Shown: positions 18,901 to 26,859 of the stretch, piece after piece
How positions within the stretch are numbered: the stretch's first letter is position 1
Layout of the letters: the number at the start of each line of letters is the position of its first letter
Source of the DNA: an uncultured Gammaproteobacteria bacterium
GTDB taxonomy: Bacteria; Pseudomonadota; Gammaproteobacteria; Steroidobacterales; XN24
Direction of reading: 5' to 3'
Assembly: GCA_937924335.1 (NCBI GenBank)
Contig: CALDWW010000044.1
Location: forward strand, 61,329-125,328
DNA length: 64,000 nucleotides
Translations under genes and position numbers: made by a program
Notes under the pieces: model-generated
The model's database searches: none
What the model saw: only the letters and a program-made list of their open reading frames with translations
What the model was told of the DNA's origin: nothing

Positions 18901-19370
18901 ACGGCCCGGTAGCCGCCGGCGTCCAGACGGGCCCGGAACGCCGCTCCGTCCAGTCGTCGTCCTACGGACAATTCGAGACTGCTGCCCAGTACCCAGGAAC
19001 TGGGCGGCAGACGTTGTATCAGGGTCGGCAGGGCGACGATAACCACGCCGTTACGAAGTTCAGGAAGCCGCGCGAGTGTCCGCAGACGCTGAGAGGTGAT
19101 GTCCGGGTGCGGAGAGAACGCATCGTAGGGCAGTGCCTCGCTATCCGGAAAGTGCAGGACCTCAAGATCAGGTGGCGCAAAAAAGCGAATCTCGTCCCTC
19201 ATCCGGTCCGCTGCCTGTGGATCGGCGGTGATGACGATAATCGGGCCCGGACTGCGTTCGGCCAGCGAGGCGACCGCCAGAGCCCCGGCGCAGCCGTAGA
19301 GCTGGCCCCAGGTAGTGGGACCTTTGGCGGGAATCTCTGGGATACTAAAAGGGTCGCGGGTCAGCGGCAT
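15918..19370 (-). CDS. mfd: Transcription-repair coupling factor Mfd
   Basis: An 1150-aa DNA translocase that removes RNA polymerase stalled at lesions and recruits UvrA. The N-terminal UvrB-like module is followed by the RNA-polymerase-interaction domain (VHEEHGVGRFLGLE), the helicase Walker A GDVGFGKTEVALRAAF, the DEEH box (IDEEHRFGVRHKERL), LTATPIPRTLNMA, the HNRVETI region and RVGRSHHRAYAYL, and a C-terminal regulatory domain. The ATG at 19368-19370 yields MPLTRDPFSIPEIP and the E. coli-like length; the frame stays open 37 codons further upstream but that part does not resemble Mfd. It is transcribed towards csiV. Confidence 0.96.
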   Translation of the reverse strand: MPLTRDPFSIPEIPAKGPTTWGQLYGCAGALAVASLAERSPGPIIVITADPQAADRMRDEIRFFAPPDLEVLHFPDSEALPYDAFSPHPDITSQRLRTLARLPELRNGVVIVALPTLIQRLPPSSWVLGSSLELSVGRRLDGAAFRARLDAGGYRAVTQVSEHGEFAIRGSIIDIFPMGSEQPFRIDLFDDDIESIRAFDPDNQRSTDRMGSVSVLPAREFPFTDDAVQTFRERFRQRFPIDLSRVGIYRDVSDGIAPGGVEFYLPLFFDRLETLPDYLPDDTRVIAATDLKAGAEQVWRDVQARYEQLRHDLEQPRLPPDTLYIDPEQLQDHLSDHPTARLESFETATEGWNAGSARLPPVRIAIRPGSPGGMLENFVAKFPGRILFTAESPGRREMLSQVLRDHDLSAATVDSWHDFLESDVPLGLTVAPLEQGFRLVPAGLAILPESELFGERGRQRRRRRRDKDPEVIINQLSDLSAGAPVVHEEHGVGRFLGLESVTAGGHNGEFLALEYASGDKLYVPVQSLERITRYTGASPETAPLHRLGSDQWDRARRRAAKRVRDVAAELLDIYARRAAQRGIRHSFDEREYRAFCEGFPFEETPDQAEAIDAVIADLRTDQPMDRVVCGDVGFGKTEVALRAAFAAVQGGGQVAVLVPTTLLAQQHLQNFSDRFADWPVRIEALSRFRTGKQAEKILAAVKEGGVDIVIGTHRLLQKDVSFKKLGLVIIDEEHRFGVRHKERLKQLRAEVDVLTLTATPIPRTLNMAMGGVRDLSLITTPPSERLAVKTFVTQWKDPILREACLREIRRGGQIYFLHNRVETIAQAARRIEELVPEGRIRVAHGQLSERELEHVMLDFYHRRFNILVCTTIIESGLDVPTANTIVIDRADRLGLAQLHQLRGRVGRSHHRAYAYLIVPPKPAMTPDAVKRLEAIESLEELGAGFLLATHDLEIRGAGELLGEDQSGQIHEVGFALYTEMLDRAVRALKSGKEPDLLRPLHDGTEVELGVAALLPEDYVPDVHMRLVLYKRIASAEDSDALREMQVELIDRFGLLPDAAKTLFRATEIKLRASGLAIKRVEAGPAGGHLLFGDDTRVEPLALIRLIQEDPRRFSLDGQHKLRFRLDLSDAEKRFNHVHSILDRLDGRDRL

Positions 19371-19467
19371 GGATTGAGGCGCGGGCAAAGCGGAAATTAT
19401 CGCATAGCCTGTGCCGTCGACGCCGCGGGCGAGGGGTCGGTGTGCTGTTACCTGCAGGGAACGTGAA

Positions 19468-19495
19468 ACACCCGCCTCCATAAGGAAGCGGGTGT
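19468..19495 (-). terminator. Strong hairpin between the BamE-like gene and mfd
   Basis: ACACCCGC at 19468-19475 pairs perfectly with GCGGGTGT at 19488-19495, with a further TCC/GGA pairing inside and an ATAA loop. Read on the minus strand it follows the small exported-protein gene and is followed by a short T stretch, so it probably ends that transcript before mfd. Read on the plus strand it is followed by AATTTAATTATAT. Confidence 0.6.
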
Positions 19496-19537
19496 AATTT
19501 AATTATATCGCTCAGTAAGTTACTGAGGCGGAACCGG

Positions 19538-19831
19538 TCAGCCTTCGCTCCGGGCAGGCTTGTTTACCGCGTGAAGCACCCGGTCGTACTCGAAAAACAC
19601 GGTGAAATCCGCATACTCCCAACTCGAAATCGGCGGATCGCCGACCGCGCTACGGCGACTCATCGGGGCTCCGAATTTCGTTTCGACACGGGCCATTGTC
19701 ATGCCGCGACCCGGCCGATCGACCCTGACGGCCGAGGCTGTGTCCAGCTTGTCGATGAGCAGCGTGTCCGCATGCACTGCACCGCAACCTAAAAGCGCAA
19801 CTATAAATAAAGCGGCTAACTTCATGTTCAT
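19538..19831 (-). CDS. Small exported BamE/SmpA-like protein
   Basis: A 97-aa protein with a signal peptide MNMKLAALFIVALLGCGAVHA and a mature part containing GMTMARVETKFGAP...SSWEYADFTVFFEYDRVLHAV. This resembles the SmpA/OmlA (BamE-like) repeat in which a G-x-T...V...FG-P strand-helix unit is followed by W-Y...F. LLGC could be a lipobox, but the classic AXA-type cleavage after VHA is as likely. The ATG at 19831 is nine bases after GGAG, which decides it over one six codons upstream. It has its own promoter and terminator. Function unknown; similar small proteins sit near mfd/sfsA in other gammaproteobacteria. Confidence 0.7.
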   Translation of the reverse strand: MNMKLAALFIVALLGCGAVHADTLLIDKLDTASAVRVDRPGRGMTMARVETKFGAPMSRRSAVGDPPISSWEYADFTVFFEYDRVLHAVNKPARSEG

Positions 19832-19860
19832 ACAGAAATTCTCCGTCAACTACCGGGCCG

Positions 19861-19890
19861 ACTATAACAACCTCGGGCCGGGTTTGTCAG
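19861..19890 (-). promoter_or_regulatory. Sigma70-type promoter for the BamE-like gene
   Basis: On the minus strand CTGACA (plus 19885-19890) and TATAGT (plus 19861-19866) are separated by 18 bases; each differs from consensus at one position. The predicted transcript starts near 19854, giving a leader of about 23 bases before the ATG at 19831. Confidence 0.55.
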
Positions 19891-19945
19891 CCCACTGGTT
19901 CTCCTTTTTGTGCTCAGCCCCCGATCGGGGACGACAGGGTGCCCC

Positions 19946-20662
19946 ATGATCTTCTCCCAAACTCTGCAGGCCGGACGGTTATTGAGGCGTTACAAGCGTT
20001 TCCTTGCCGATATCGAACTCGAGTCCGGTGAAGTTATCACGGCACATTGCCCGAATACCGGCGCGATGCTTGGTTGTGACCACCCCGGGGCGCGGGTCTG
20101 GTTGTCGATTTCAGACAATCCGAAGCGTCGCTATCGACATACCTGGGAGATGGTCGAGGCCCGGGCCGGGGTCATCGTCGGTATTCATACAGGACGCAGC
20201 AACGCGATCGTGCTGGAGGCGCTGAACAGCGGATTGCTGCCGGAACTGGGCCCGTGGGGCAACATAAAGCGGGAGGTCGCGGTCAAGGACCTTGGTTCAC
20301 GCGTCGATTTCAAGCTGGAGTCTGATGATCGGCCGGACCTCTTTCTGGAGGTCAAGAATGTTACGGCTGCAGCTAGCGACGGGATTGCGTTGTTTCCTGA
20401 TGCCGTCAGCGAGAGGGCGGTTCGGCATCTGAGGACGCTGGTGGCGCTGGTCGAGCGCGGATTCGATGCCGCTCTGTGTTACTGCGTGCAACGGGCCGAT
20501 GTCCGTATGGTCCGCCCGGCCGCCGAAATTCACCCTGAGTACGCTACAGCTCTTGCGGAGGCATGCGCGGCCGGGGTACTCGTCACCGGGATTGGATGTT
20601 CCGTGTCCCCGGCCGCGATCGTGCCCGAAGGGCGGGTCGGCGTCGAGGTGGATGTGGTTTAA
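19946..20662 (+). CDS. sfsA: DNA/RNA nuclease SfsA
   Basis: A 238-aa protein with the SfsA hallmarks: GRLLRRYKRFLADIELESGE at the N-terminus, HCPNTGAMLG near residue 33, an endonuclease-like core with DLFLEVKNVT near 132, and FPDAVSERAVRHLRTL. The family is named for maltose-gene effects in E. coli and contains a PD-(D/E)XK nuclease-type fold. The ATG at 19946 matches the family N-terminus; an upstream ATG at 19910 would add 12 unrelated residues. Its stop is immediately followed by the lolC region. Confidence 0.94.
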   Translation: MIFSQTLQAGRLLRRYKRFLADIELESGEVITAHCPNTGAMLGCDHPGARVWLSISDNPKRRYRHTWEMVEARAGVIVGIHTGRSNAIVLEALNSGLLPELGPWGNIKREVAVKDLGSRVDFKLESDDRPDLFLEVKNVTAAASDGIALFPDAVSERAVRHLRTLVALVERGFDAALCYCVQRADVRMVRPAAEIHPEYATALAEACAAGVLVTGIGCSVSPAAIVPEGRVGVEVDVV

Positions 20663-20671
20663 TTGCCGGAC

Positions 20672-21916
20672 ATGTTCCGGCCGCTGGAAATCTTCGTCGG
20701 GCTCAGATATCTGCGGGCCCGGCGCCGCAACCGATTCGTCTCATTCATCTCGCTCATGTCGCTGATCGGGGTGGCCGTGGGCGTAGCGGCGTTGATCGTT
20801 GTCATATCGGTCATGAACGGGTTCGAAAATGAACTGAGACAGCGACTTCTTTCCATGACATCGCACGCGACGATCCAGGGACGGGAAGGTCGCCTGGACG
20901 ACTGGCCAGCGATCGTGGACCGCGTTTCGTCGATACCGAATATCGTTGCGGCGGCGCCATTCGTCGAAATTCAGGGCATGCTGGGCAATGGGACGAGACT
21001 CAAATCGGCACTGGTACGCGGCGTGTCTCCGCGGGAAGAGCCGTCTGTTTCGAGGATCGACGAACACCTGTTGATTGGTTCACTGGAACTGCTGCAGCCA
21101 GGATCCCACAGCGTCATCCTGGGACGGTTGCTGGCGGCTCAGCTCGGGGTTGTCGTCGGGGATCCGGTGACGCTCATGGTTCCGCGGGGTCAGTCTGCAG
21201 GCCTCGTGCCACTGCTCAGGCGATTTACAGTCGCTGGCGTCTTCGAAGTAGGCATGCAGGAGCACGACGGTGTGCTGGCGCTGATCAATCTGCGTGACGC
21301 GGCGGATATCCTCGGAATCGGTGACAGTGTTAGCGGGCTGCGTCTGGAGCTAGACAACATGTTCTCGGCACCATCCGTGGCTGCGCAGGTCGCCGACTCG
21401 CTGGGCACCGGGTACGAGGCGAGAGACTGGACGCAGGAGAATGCCAGCTATTTCCGTGCTGTCAGGATCGAGAAGACCATGATGACCATCATCCTCTTCC
21501 TGGTGGTCGCAGTCGCGGCATTCAATATCGTTGCGACACTCGTCATGGTAGTGAGCGACAAGCGGAGTGAGATCGCCATATTGCGCACCCTTGGCCTGTC
21601 CGCGGGCGGAGTCCTGCGGACGTTCCTGGTGCAGGGCGTGGCGATCGGTCTCGCGGGTACCCTGCTTGGTGCCCTGCTCGGTATCCCACTGGCGATCAAT
21701 GTCGAGCAGATCGCTGCTGCGCTGGAGCGTGCAATCGGTCTCGAATTCATGCCTGCGGACGTCTATTACATAGCCCGATTGCCTTCAGATCTCCGCATCC
21801 CTGACGTGGTCCGTATCCTCTCCCTCGCGTTCGTGTTGTGCGCCGGTTCCACGCTCTACCCAGCCTACAGGGCAGCCCGGACCGAACCCGCCGAGGCCTT
21901 GCGTTATGACCACTAA
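20672..21916 (+). CDS. lolC: Lipoprotein-releasing ABC transporter permease (LolC/LolE family)
   Basis: A 414-aa inner-membrane permease of the complex that extracts outer-membrane lipoproteins and hands them to LolA. The first membrane helix sits in RRNRFVSFISLMSLIGVAVGVAALIVVISVMNGF, then comes a large periplasmic domain, and three helices follow in the last third (AAFNIVATLVMVVSDKRSEIAILRTLG marks the FtsX-like core). The start MFRPLEIFVGLRYLRARRRN matches LolC proteins; a TTG three codons upstream abuts sfsA. It overlaps the second permease by 11 bases. LolC versus LolE was assigned by order only. Confidence 0.88.
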   Translation: MFRPLEIFVGLRYLRARRRNRFVSFISLMSLIGVAVGVAALIVVISVMNGFENELRQRLLSMTSHATIQGREGRLDDWPAIVDRVSSIPNIVAAAPFVEIQGMLGNGTRLKSALVRGVSPREEPSVSRIDEHLLIGSLELLQPGSHSVILGRLLAAQLGVVVGDPVTLMVPRGQSAGLVPLLRRFTVAGVFEVGMQEHDGVLALINLRDAADILGIGDSVSGLRLELDNMFSAPSVAAQVADSLGTGYEARDWTQENASYFRAVRIEKTMMTIILFLVVAVAAFNIVATLVMVVSDKRSEIAILRTLGLSAGGVLRTFLVQGVAIGLAGTLLGALLGIPLAINVEQIAAALERAIGLEFMPADVYYIARLPSDLRIPDVVRILSLAFVLCAGSTLYPAYRAARTEPAEALRYDH

Positions 21917-23186
21917 GCAGCGAACGGAACGGATTCGCGGTCCGGCCCGGTTCGAGACATTCCTCGGCCTCAGGTACATATGGAGTCGCAGCGGCAATGG
22001 CTTTGTCTCGTTCATCTCCATCATCTCCATGTCGGGAATCGCGGTGGGTGTCGCGGTGCTCATCGTCGTACTATCCGTGGTCAATGGCTTCGAGACGGAG
22101 CTGCGCTCCCGGATTCTCAGCATGACATCCCACGCCGCGATCACCGGTTATGAGTCCGGGCTTGACGAGTGGCAACAGGCGAGCGTCAAGGCACTACAGA
22201 ACCCGCGCGTGCTCGCCACGGCGCCGTTCGTGGAAGGCGAGGGTATGCTCGTAAACGGTGACCTCATCAGCGGGGTAGCGGTGCGTGGTGTGCTGCCTGA
22301 CGAAGAGCTCGAGGTCTCGGGAATCGGGGACAAGATGACGGCGGGTCAGCTGATTGAGCTCCGTCGCGGGGACTTCGGCATCGTACTGGGTGCCGCGCTG
22401 GCCGATGCAATCGACTCCAAGGTAGGCGATCGGGTCATTCTCGCGATCAATCAGGGGACGATCACGCCCGCAGGGATCATGCCCCGATTGCGGCGCTTTA
22501 CGGTCGTTGGCATTTTCCAGGCAGGGATGTACGAGTACGATCGCGGCGTGGCATTCATCCATATGAATGATGCCTTGAGGCTCTACCGACTCGGCGACGA
22601 GGTGACCGGCCTCCGGTTACGCATCGATGATTTGTTTCAGGCTCCCGTCGTGGTGCGCGAGGTCGCCGGCGAACTCGGTGGCGACTTTTACGTCACCGAC
22701 TGGACGCGGCAGCACCGCAATTTCTTCCGCTCGATTGCCCTGAGCAAACGCATGTTGTTCACGGTATTGCTTCTGGTCGTAGCCGTCGCCGCATTCAATA
22801 TCGTGTCTACGCTCGTCATGGTAGTGAAAGACAAGCAGTCTGACATCGCCATACTGCGAACGATCGGAGTCAGCCCGCGCAGTATCATGGCCATATTTAC
22901 CGTTCAGGGGACGCTCATCGGTGTTCTGGGCATCCTCGCGGGCGTCGCGCTCGGAGTCGCGATTGGCGTAAACACCGAGACGCTTGTGCATGCCCTGGAG
23001 GCACTCCTGGACACCCGATTTCTCGCGCCAGATGTCTACTTCATAAGCGACCTGCCGTCAGAGATTCGTCTTTCCGACATCACGACGGTCTGCGTCACAG
23101 CAGTAGTCCTGTGCGTGCTGTCGACCATCTATCCGGCGTGGCGGGCCGCGCGGACCCAGCCGGCAGAGGCCCTGAGATATGAGTGA
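21906..23186 (+). CDS. lolE: Lipoprotein-releasing ABC transporter permease (second subunit)
   Basis: A 426-aa paralogue of the preceding gene, sharing FVSFISIISMSGIAVGVAVLIVVLSVVNGFETELRSRILSMTSHA-type sequence, a periplasmic domain and three C-terminal helices, with VAAFNIVSTLVMVVKDKQSDIAILRTIG as the FtsX-type core. The N-terminal 15 residues before the first conserved arginines are charged and variable. It overlaps both neighbours (11 bases with lolC, 8 with lolD), so the three subunits should be made in fixed ratio. The C-E-D order differs from the C-D-E order of E. coli. Confidence 0.87.
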   Translation: MTTKQRTERIRGPARFETFLGLRYIWSRSGNGFVSFISIISMSGIAVGVAVLIVVLSVVNGFETELRSRILSMTSHAAITGYESGLDEWQQASVKALQNPRVLATAPFVEGEGMLVNGDLISGVAVRGVLPDEELEVSGIGDKMTAGQLIELRRGDFGIVLGAALADAIDSKVGDRVILAINQGTITPAGIMPRLRRFTVVGIFQAGMYEYDRGVAFIHMNDALRLYRLGDEVTGLRLRIDDLFQAPVVVREVAGELGGDFYVTDWTRQHRNFFRSIALSKRMLFTVLLLVVAVAAFNIVSTLVMVVKDKQSDIAILRTIGVSPRSIMAIFTVQGTLIGVLGILAGVALGVAIGVNTETLVHALEALLDTRFLAPDVYFISDLPSEIRLSDITTVCVTAVVLCVLSTIYPAWRAARTQPAEALRYE

Positions 23187-23895
23187 AGGCTGGACAAACC
23201 CAGTTGCCGGCCCGGTACTTGAGTGCCGGAATCTCGGCAAGACGTTCACCGAGGGCGGCGCCAATCTCAGCGTCCTCGACAAGGTCGATCTGCGTGTTGA
23301 GCAGGGCGAGCGCCTGGCTATCGTGGGGGCGTCCGGGTCCGGCAAGACCACGCTACTGCAGTTGCTCGGCGGACTGGACACACCGACCGAGGGATCAGTC
23401 CTTGTGCTGGGACAGAATGTGGCAGAACTCCGCGAGGAGGCCAGGGGGCAATTGCGTAACCGCGCGATGGGCTTCGTCTACCAGTTCCATCACCTGCTGC
23501 CTGAGTTCTCGGCATTGGAGAACGTCGCCATGCCCCTGCTCGTCCGCAGGACTCCAGTCACAGAGGCGGCGGAAGCGGCGAGGGACCTGCTGGAACGGGT
23601 CGGCCTGGGGGAGAGATTGGGTCACAGGCCGGCTCAGCTTTCCGGCGGTGAGCGCCAACGGGCGGCCGTTGCCCGCGCGCTGATCACCCGTCCCGCCCTG
23701 GTTCTCGCAGACGAACCGACCGGCAACCTTGATCGGCGCATCGGCTCGCAGGTGTTCGACTTGATGCTGGAACTCAATCGTGAGCTGGGAACCAGCCTGG
23801 TGGTCGTCACTCATGATGAGGCGATCGCTTCTCGCATGGGCCGCATTCTGGCCCTCGTCGATGGTTGCCTGGCGCCGCCTGACGATCAGGGCTGA
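23179..23895 (+). CDS. lolD: Lipoprotein-releasing ABC transporter ATPase LolD
   Basis: A 238-aa ABC ATPase that powers LolCE. Walker A GASGSGKTTLL is near residue 51, the Q-loop segment VYQFHHLLPEFSALENV near 100, the signature LSGGERQRAAVARAL near 154, Walker B LVLADEPTGNLD near 175, and the switch histidine in VVVTHDEAIA near 210. YQFHHLLPEF is a typical LolD feature. Its end overlaps the convergent DUF2062 gene by 10 bases. Confidence 0.94.
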   Translation: MSEGWTNPVAGPVLECRNLGKTFTEGGANLSVLDKVDLRVEQGERLAIVGASGSGKTTLLQLLGGLDTPTEGSVLVLGQNVAELREEARGQLRNRAMGFVYQFHHLLPEFSALENVAMPLLVRRTPVTEAAEAARDLLERVGLGERLGHRPAQLSGGERQRAAVARALITRPALVLADEPTGNLDRRIGSQVFDLMLELNRELGTSLVVVTHDEAIASRMGRILALVDGCLAPPDDQG

Positions 23896-24413
23896 GGGGT
23901 TCTCAGTAGGTTGCGACGGCGACTGAATCTGCGCCGCACATGCCATACCCAAAGGCGGTTGACCGACCAATAGGCAAGGCCGGCGATCGCCACTCCGGAC
24001 ACAAGGCAACCTAGGAGCAGCGGTTCGCCGACATCTTCCAGCAGATTGCCAAGATTGATGCTGAAGAAACCTTCACGATCCGTCGTCGCCTGTCTCCCCA
24101 TGAGCAGAAGGCCGAGGCGGTAACAACCGTAATACAGCGGCCCGATCGTGATCGGATTCGTGATCCAGGAAGCCAGGATTGCCACGGCGACGTTGATCCT
24201 GAAGTAGATGGCGGTCACCCCGGCCAGGAACGTGTGCACGGGAAAAGGGATGAAAGCGATCAAAATGCCCAGTGCCATGGCACGCGTCGTATTCCTACGA
24301 TGGGTCGACCAGAGAGAAGGATCGTGCAGCAGGGCATCAAATGGTCTCAGAAACCACCGCTGCCTCAAGGTGGCCTGACTCGGAAGTATTCTGTTCAGAA
24401 TCCGCCTGGGCAT
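23886..24413 (-). CDS. DUF2062 membrane protein
   Basis: A 175-aa inner-membrane protein of the DUF2062 family, with the conserved WSTHRRNTTRAMALGILIAFIPFPVHT block, a second hydrophobic stretch containing SWITNPITIGPLYYGCYRLG, and a third helix near residue 140, ending in a very basic tail. The family has no established biochemical role; it is commonly found beside comEC or LPS genes. It is transcribed against lolD and divergently from comEC. Confidence 0.88.
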   Translation of the reverse strand: MPRRILNRILPSQATLRQRWFLRPFDALLHDPSLWSTHRRNTTRAMALGILIAFIPFPVHTFLAGVTAIYFRINVAVAILASWITNPITIGPLYYGCYRLGLLLMGRQATTDREGFFSINLGNLLEDVGEPLLLGCLVSGVAIAGLAYWSVNRLWVWHVRRRFSRRRNLLRTPQP

Positions 24414-24478
24414 GTCTCGTAACGCTCGGGTGAGGCCGACTGGTCACAGCCAGCCACCGCTATCGGTAACGGGCAGGA

Positions 24479-26767
24479 ATGGAAACCAGGGCTGTAAGCT
24501 ACATGGCCGGTATCCTAGCGGCGCTGGCCGTTCCAGTCATGCTCCCGCCGTTCATCGGGCTACTCGCCCTGATCACTGGCGCTATCGTCCGCGGCGTCCG
24601 CCTTCCAGTCTGGATCGCATCATCTCTGGCCGGATTCGGCATCGCCGTTCTCGTCACAAGCGCCGCTCTGGACCAGCAGCTGGACAGGGCCCGATCCGGT
24701 CATGACCAGGTCCTGGAGGGCCGCGTCAGCCGTGTCCTGTCAGCGCGGCAGGGACGCCCCGTTTTCCTGTTCGCCCCTGATCCGAAATCGACACCGGGCA
24801 GCATCCCCCGCCGGCTCCGACTCACATGGTATGACGCACCCGCAGTCCCGGTGGTGGGTGATCTGTGGCGGATCAAGGTCCGCCTCCGCGAACCACGTGG
24901 AACTTCGAACCCTGGCAGTTTCGACTATGAACGCTGGTTATTCGCGCAGCAAGTCGGAGCCGTCGGCTACGTGCGCCGAGACCGCCGGAACAGACGGATC
25001 GCCGGACCCGTAAGTCCTGTATCTCGCATGCGAGCGAGACTGGCGCAAGTCGTCGAAAAGGCGCTCGGAGACGCGCCCGCAGCGGGTGTCCTGATCGCCC
25101 TGATCAGCGGGCGTAGAGGTCATGTTCAGCCCGAGGAGAAAGAGCGGCTCAAGTTGAGCGGCACGGCTCATCTCCTGGCCATCTCGGGGCTTCACATCGG
25201 AGTGGCTGCGGGCGCCGGGGCCTTCCTCGGGCGTTTGCTGTGGCATCTGATGGCATGTATTCCGCGGTCCGGAGTGGCTATCTACGCCATCGGCGGCGCT
25301 TGGGTGGCTGCGAGCGGATACGCGTTGATATCTGGCATGTCCACGGCTACTCGCCGGGCGCTGGCGATGGTAATCGTGATTCTGCTCGCCGCAGTCATGC
25401 GGCGCTCGATACCGGCGTTCCGAGGGCTGGCGTTGGCCCTGATATCAGTCCTCTTGCTACAGCCGCTGGCGCCACTCGACGGCGGCTTCTGGCTGTCGTT
25501 TGCAGCCGTAGCGATCCTGACACTGCGGTTTCAGGGAAGGCTGTGCAGACCCTCTTGGCTTGCCGGCCTGTGCGAAGCGCAGCTATCCCTGTCCGTGGCG
25601 ATGGTTGTGCCCTCCATGGTCCTGCTTGGCCTGGTGCCGGTGATCGGTCCGGTCGTCAATCTGCTGGCGGTGCCCCTGGTAGCCGTCATCGTTATCCCGG
25701 TGTCACTGGGCGCCGCACTTGTGGGGACCGCCATAGAGTCGTTCGCGGATCTTCCGCTAAGCTTGTGTGCAGGTCTTCTGAGCCACATGTTCGACGCCAT
25801 CGACTGGCTACTGGCCCGGGGGCCGGATCCGCTCCGTGCGGCCGCGTTGCCGATTCCGGTTATCGCCGTCGCCGGATTGGGCAGCCTGTTGGCGATTCTG
25901 CCCGCCGGCGTTCCCGGGCGCCGGGTTGCTCCCGTCATGCTGTCGCTGTTGTTGTTCTGGAAGGGCAACGCGCTACCCGAGAAGAGTTTCGATCTGACTG
26001 TCCTCGATGTTGGTCAGGGATTGTCTGTCGTCGTACGCACCCGTGAGAAGGTACTTGTATACGATGGCGGGCCTGCATGGCCGGGTGGCGACTCCGGTAT
26101 GACGACGGTGCGCCCATATCTCGATTGGCTGGGAATCAGAGGTATCGATACGCTCGTCGTCAGTCATGGTGATATGGATCATGCGGGCGGCGCCAGGTCA
26201 TTGTTGCCGTTGGTTACGGGCTCTGTATGGGTGGGTCCTGGGACGGTACTCCCGGATAAGAGAACGCGGGAGTGCCACAGGGGGATCCGCTGGTCCTGGG
26301 ACGGAGTCCTGTTTGAACTACTCCACCCGGATCGCCGCGACACCACAGAAGGCAACGACGCTTCCTGCGTGTTGCGGATAAGTTCTCAGCGAGGGTCTGC
26401 GTTGCTAACCGGTGATATCGAGTCTGATGGCGAGAGACGGCTTCTCGGAGCAGGTGATGATCTTCTCGCAGATGTGGTCATTGCGCCGCATCACGGCAGC
26501 GCCACATCGTCCCATGACGGTTTGGTCAACGCTACCAGACCTGACTGGGTGGTTTTCGCCGCCGGTTATGGGAACCGATGGGGATTTCCGCGTCCGGAGG
26601 TCGATCAGCGCTGGCGCGCGGGCGGCGCGCGGACACTGGTCTCGGGTGAGACCGGCGCGCTGACTTTCCGCTTCCGGCCCGCAGGAGCAGGGCCGGAACT
26701 GCTCGGGTGGCGGTGCGTCCAGCGTCGATTCTGGAGACCCGCCGATTGCGTTGCATCGGAACATTGA
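24479..26767 (+). CDS. comEC: ComEC/Rec2-type DNA uptake channel protein
   Basis: A 762-aa polytopic membrane protein. Residues about 25-180 form the DUF4131/OB-like N-terminal domain (ending VGAVGYVRRDRR), then comes the multi-helix competence domain with LLAISGLHIGVAAGAGAF near residue 235, and the C-terminal metallo-beta-lactamase domain from about 500 with the metal-binding HGDMDH near residue 563 and IAPHHGSATSSH near 668. The beta-lactamase domain is thought to degrade or guide incoming DNA. Length is normal (E. coli YcaI about 754). An ATG eight codons downstream is an alternative start. Confidence 0.94.
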   Translation: METRAVSYMAGILAALAVPVMLPPFIGLLALITGAIVRGVRLPVWIASSLAGFGIAVLVTSAALDQQLDRARSGHDQVLEGRVSRVLSARQGRPVFLFAPDPKSTPGSIPRRLRLTWYDAPAVPVVGDLWRIKVRLREPRGTSNPGSFDYERWLFAQQVGAVGYVRRDRRNRRIAGPVSPVSRMRARLAQVVEKALGDAPAAGVLIALISGRRGHVQPEEKERLKLSGTAHLLAISGLHIGVAAGAGAFLGRLLWHLMACIPRSGVAIYAIGGAWVAASGYALISGMSTATRRALAMVIVILLAAVMRRSIPAFRGLALALISVLLLQPLAPLDGGFWLSFAAVAILTLRFQGRLCRPSWLAGLCEAQLSLSVAMVVPSMVLLGLVPVIGPVVNLLAVPLVAVIVIPVSLGAALVGTAIESFADLPLSLCAGLLSHMFDAIDWLLARGPDPLRAAALPIPVIAVAGLGSLLAILPAGVPGRRVAPVMLSLLLFWKGNALPEKSFDLTVLDVGQGLSVVVRTREKVLVYDGGPAWPGGDSGMTTVRPYLDWLGIRGIDTLVVSHGDMDHAGGARSLLPLVTGSVWVGPGTVLPDKRTRECHRGIRWSWDGVLFELLHPDRRDTTEGNDASCVLRISSQRGSALLTGDIESDGERRLLGAGDDLLADVVIAPHHGSATSSHDGLVNATRPDWVVFAAGYGNRWGFPRPEVDQRWRAGGARTLVSGETGALTFRFRPAGAGPELLGWRCVQRRFWRPADCVASEH

Positions 26768-26859
26768 TTCACACCGATTTTCGAGGTCGCCGGATTCGCA
26801 GTATCATTCGCCGCATCCGCGCGGAGGTTGGGCCGCGCACAGGGAGCGACTAGGAAAAG

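Noticed and set aside
16833..19466. An 877-codon open frame antisense to mfd
   Set aside because: Its product has no recognisable domain, it lies fully opposite a complete and certain mfd, and long antisense frames are expected in GC-rich genes with strong codon bias.
19861..19872. The same 12-mer ACTATAACAACC at 19861 and 36021 as a shared regulatory element
   Set aside because: Many identical 12-mers are expected by chance in 64 kb; each copy is explained by a -10 hexamer on the minus strand.
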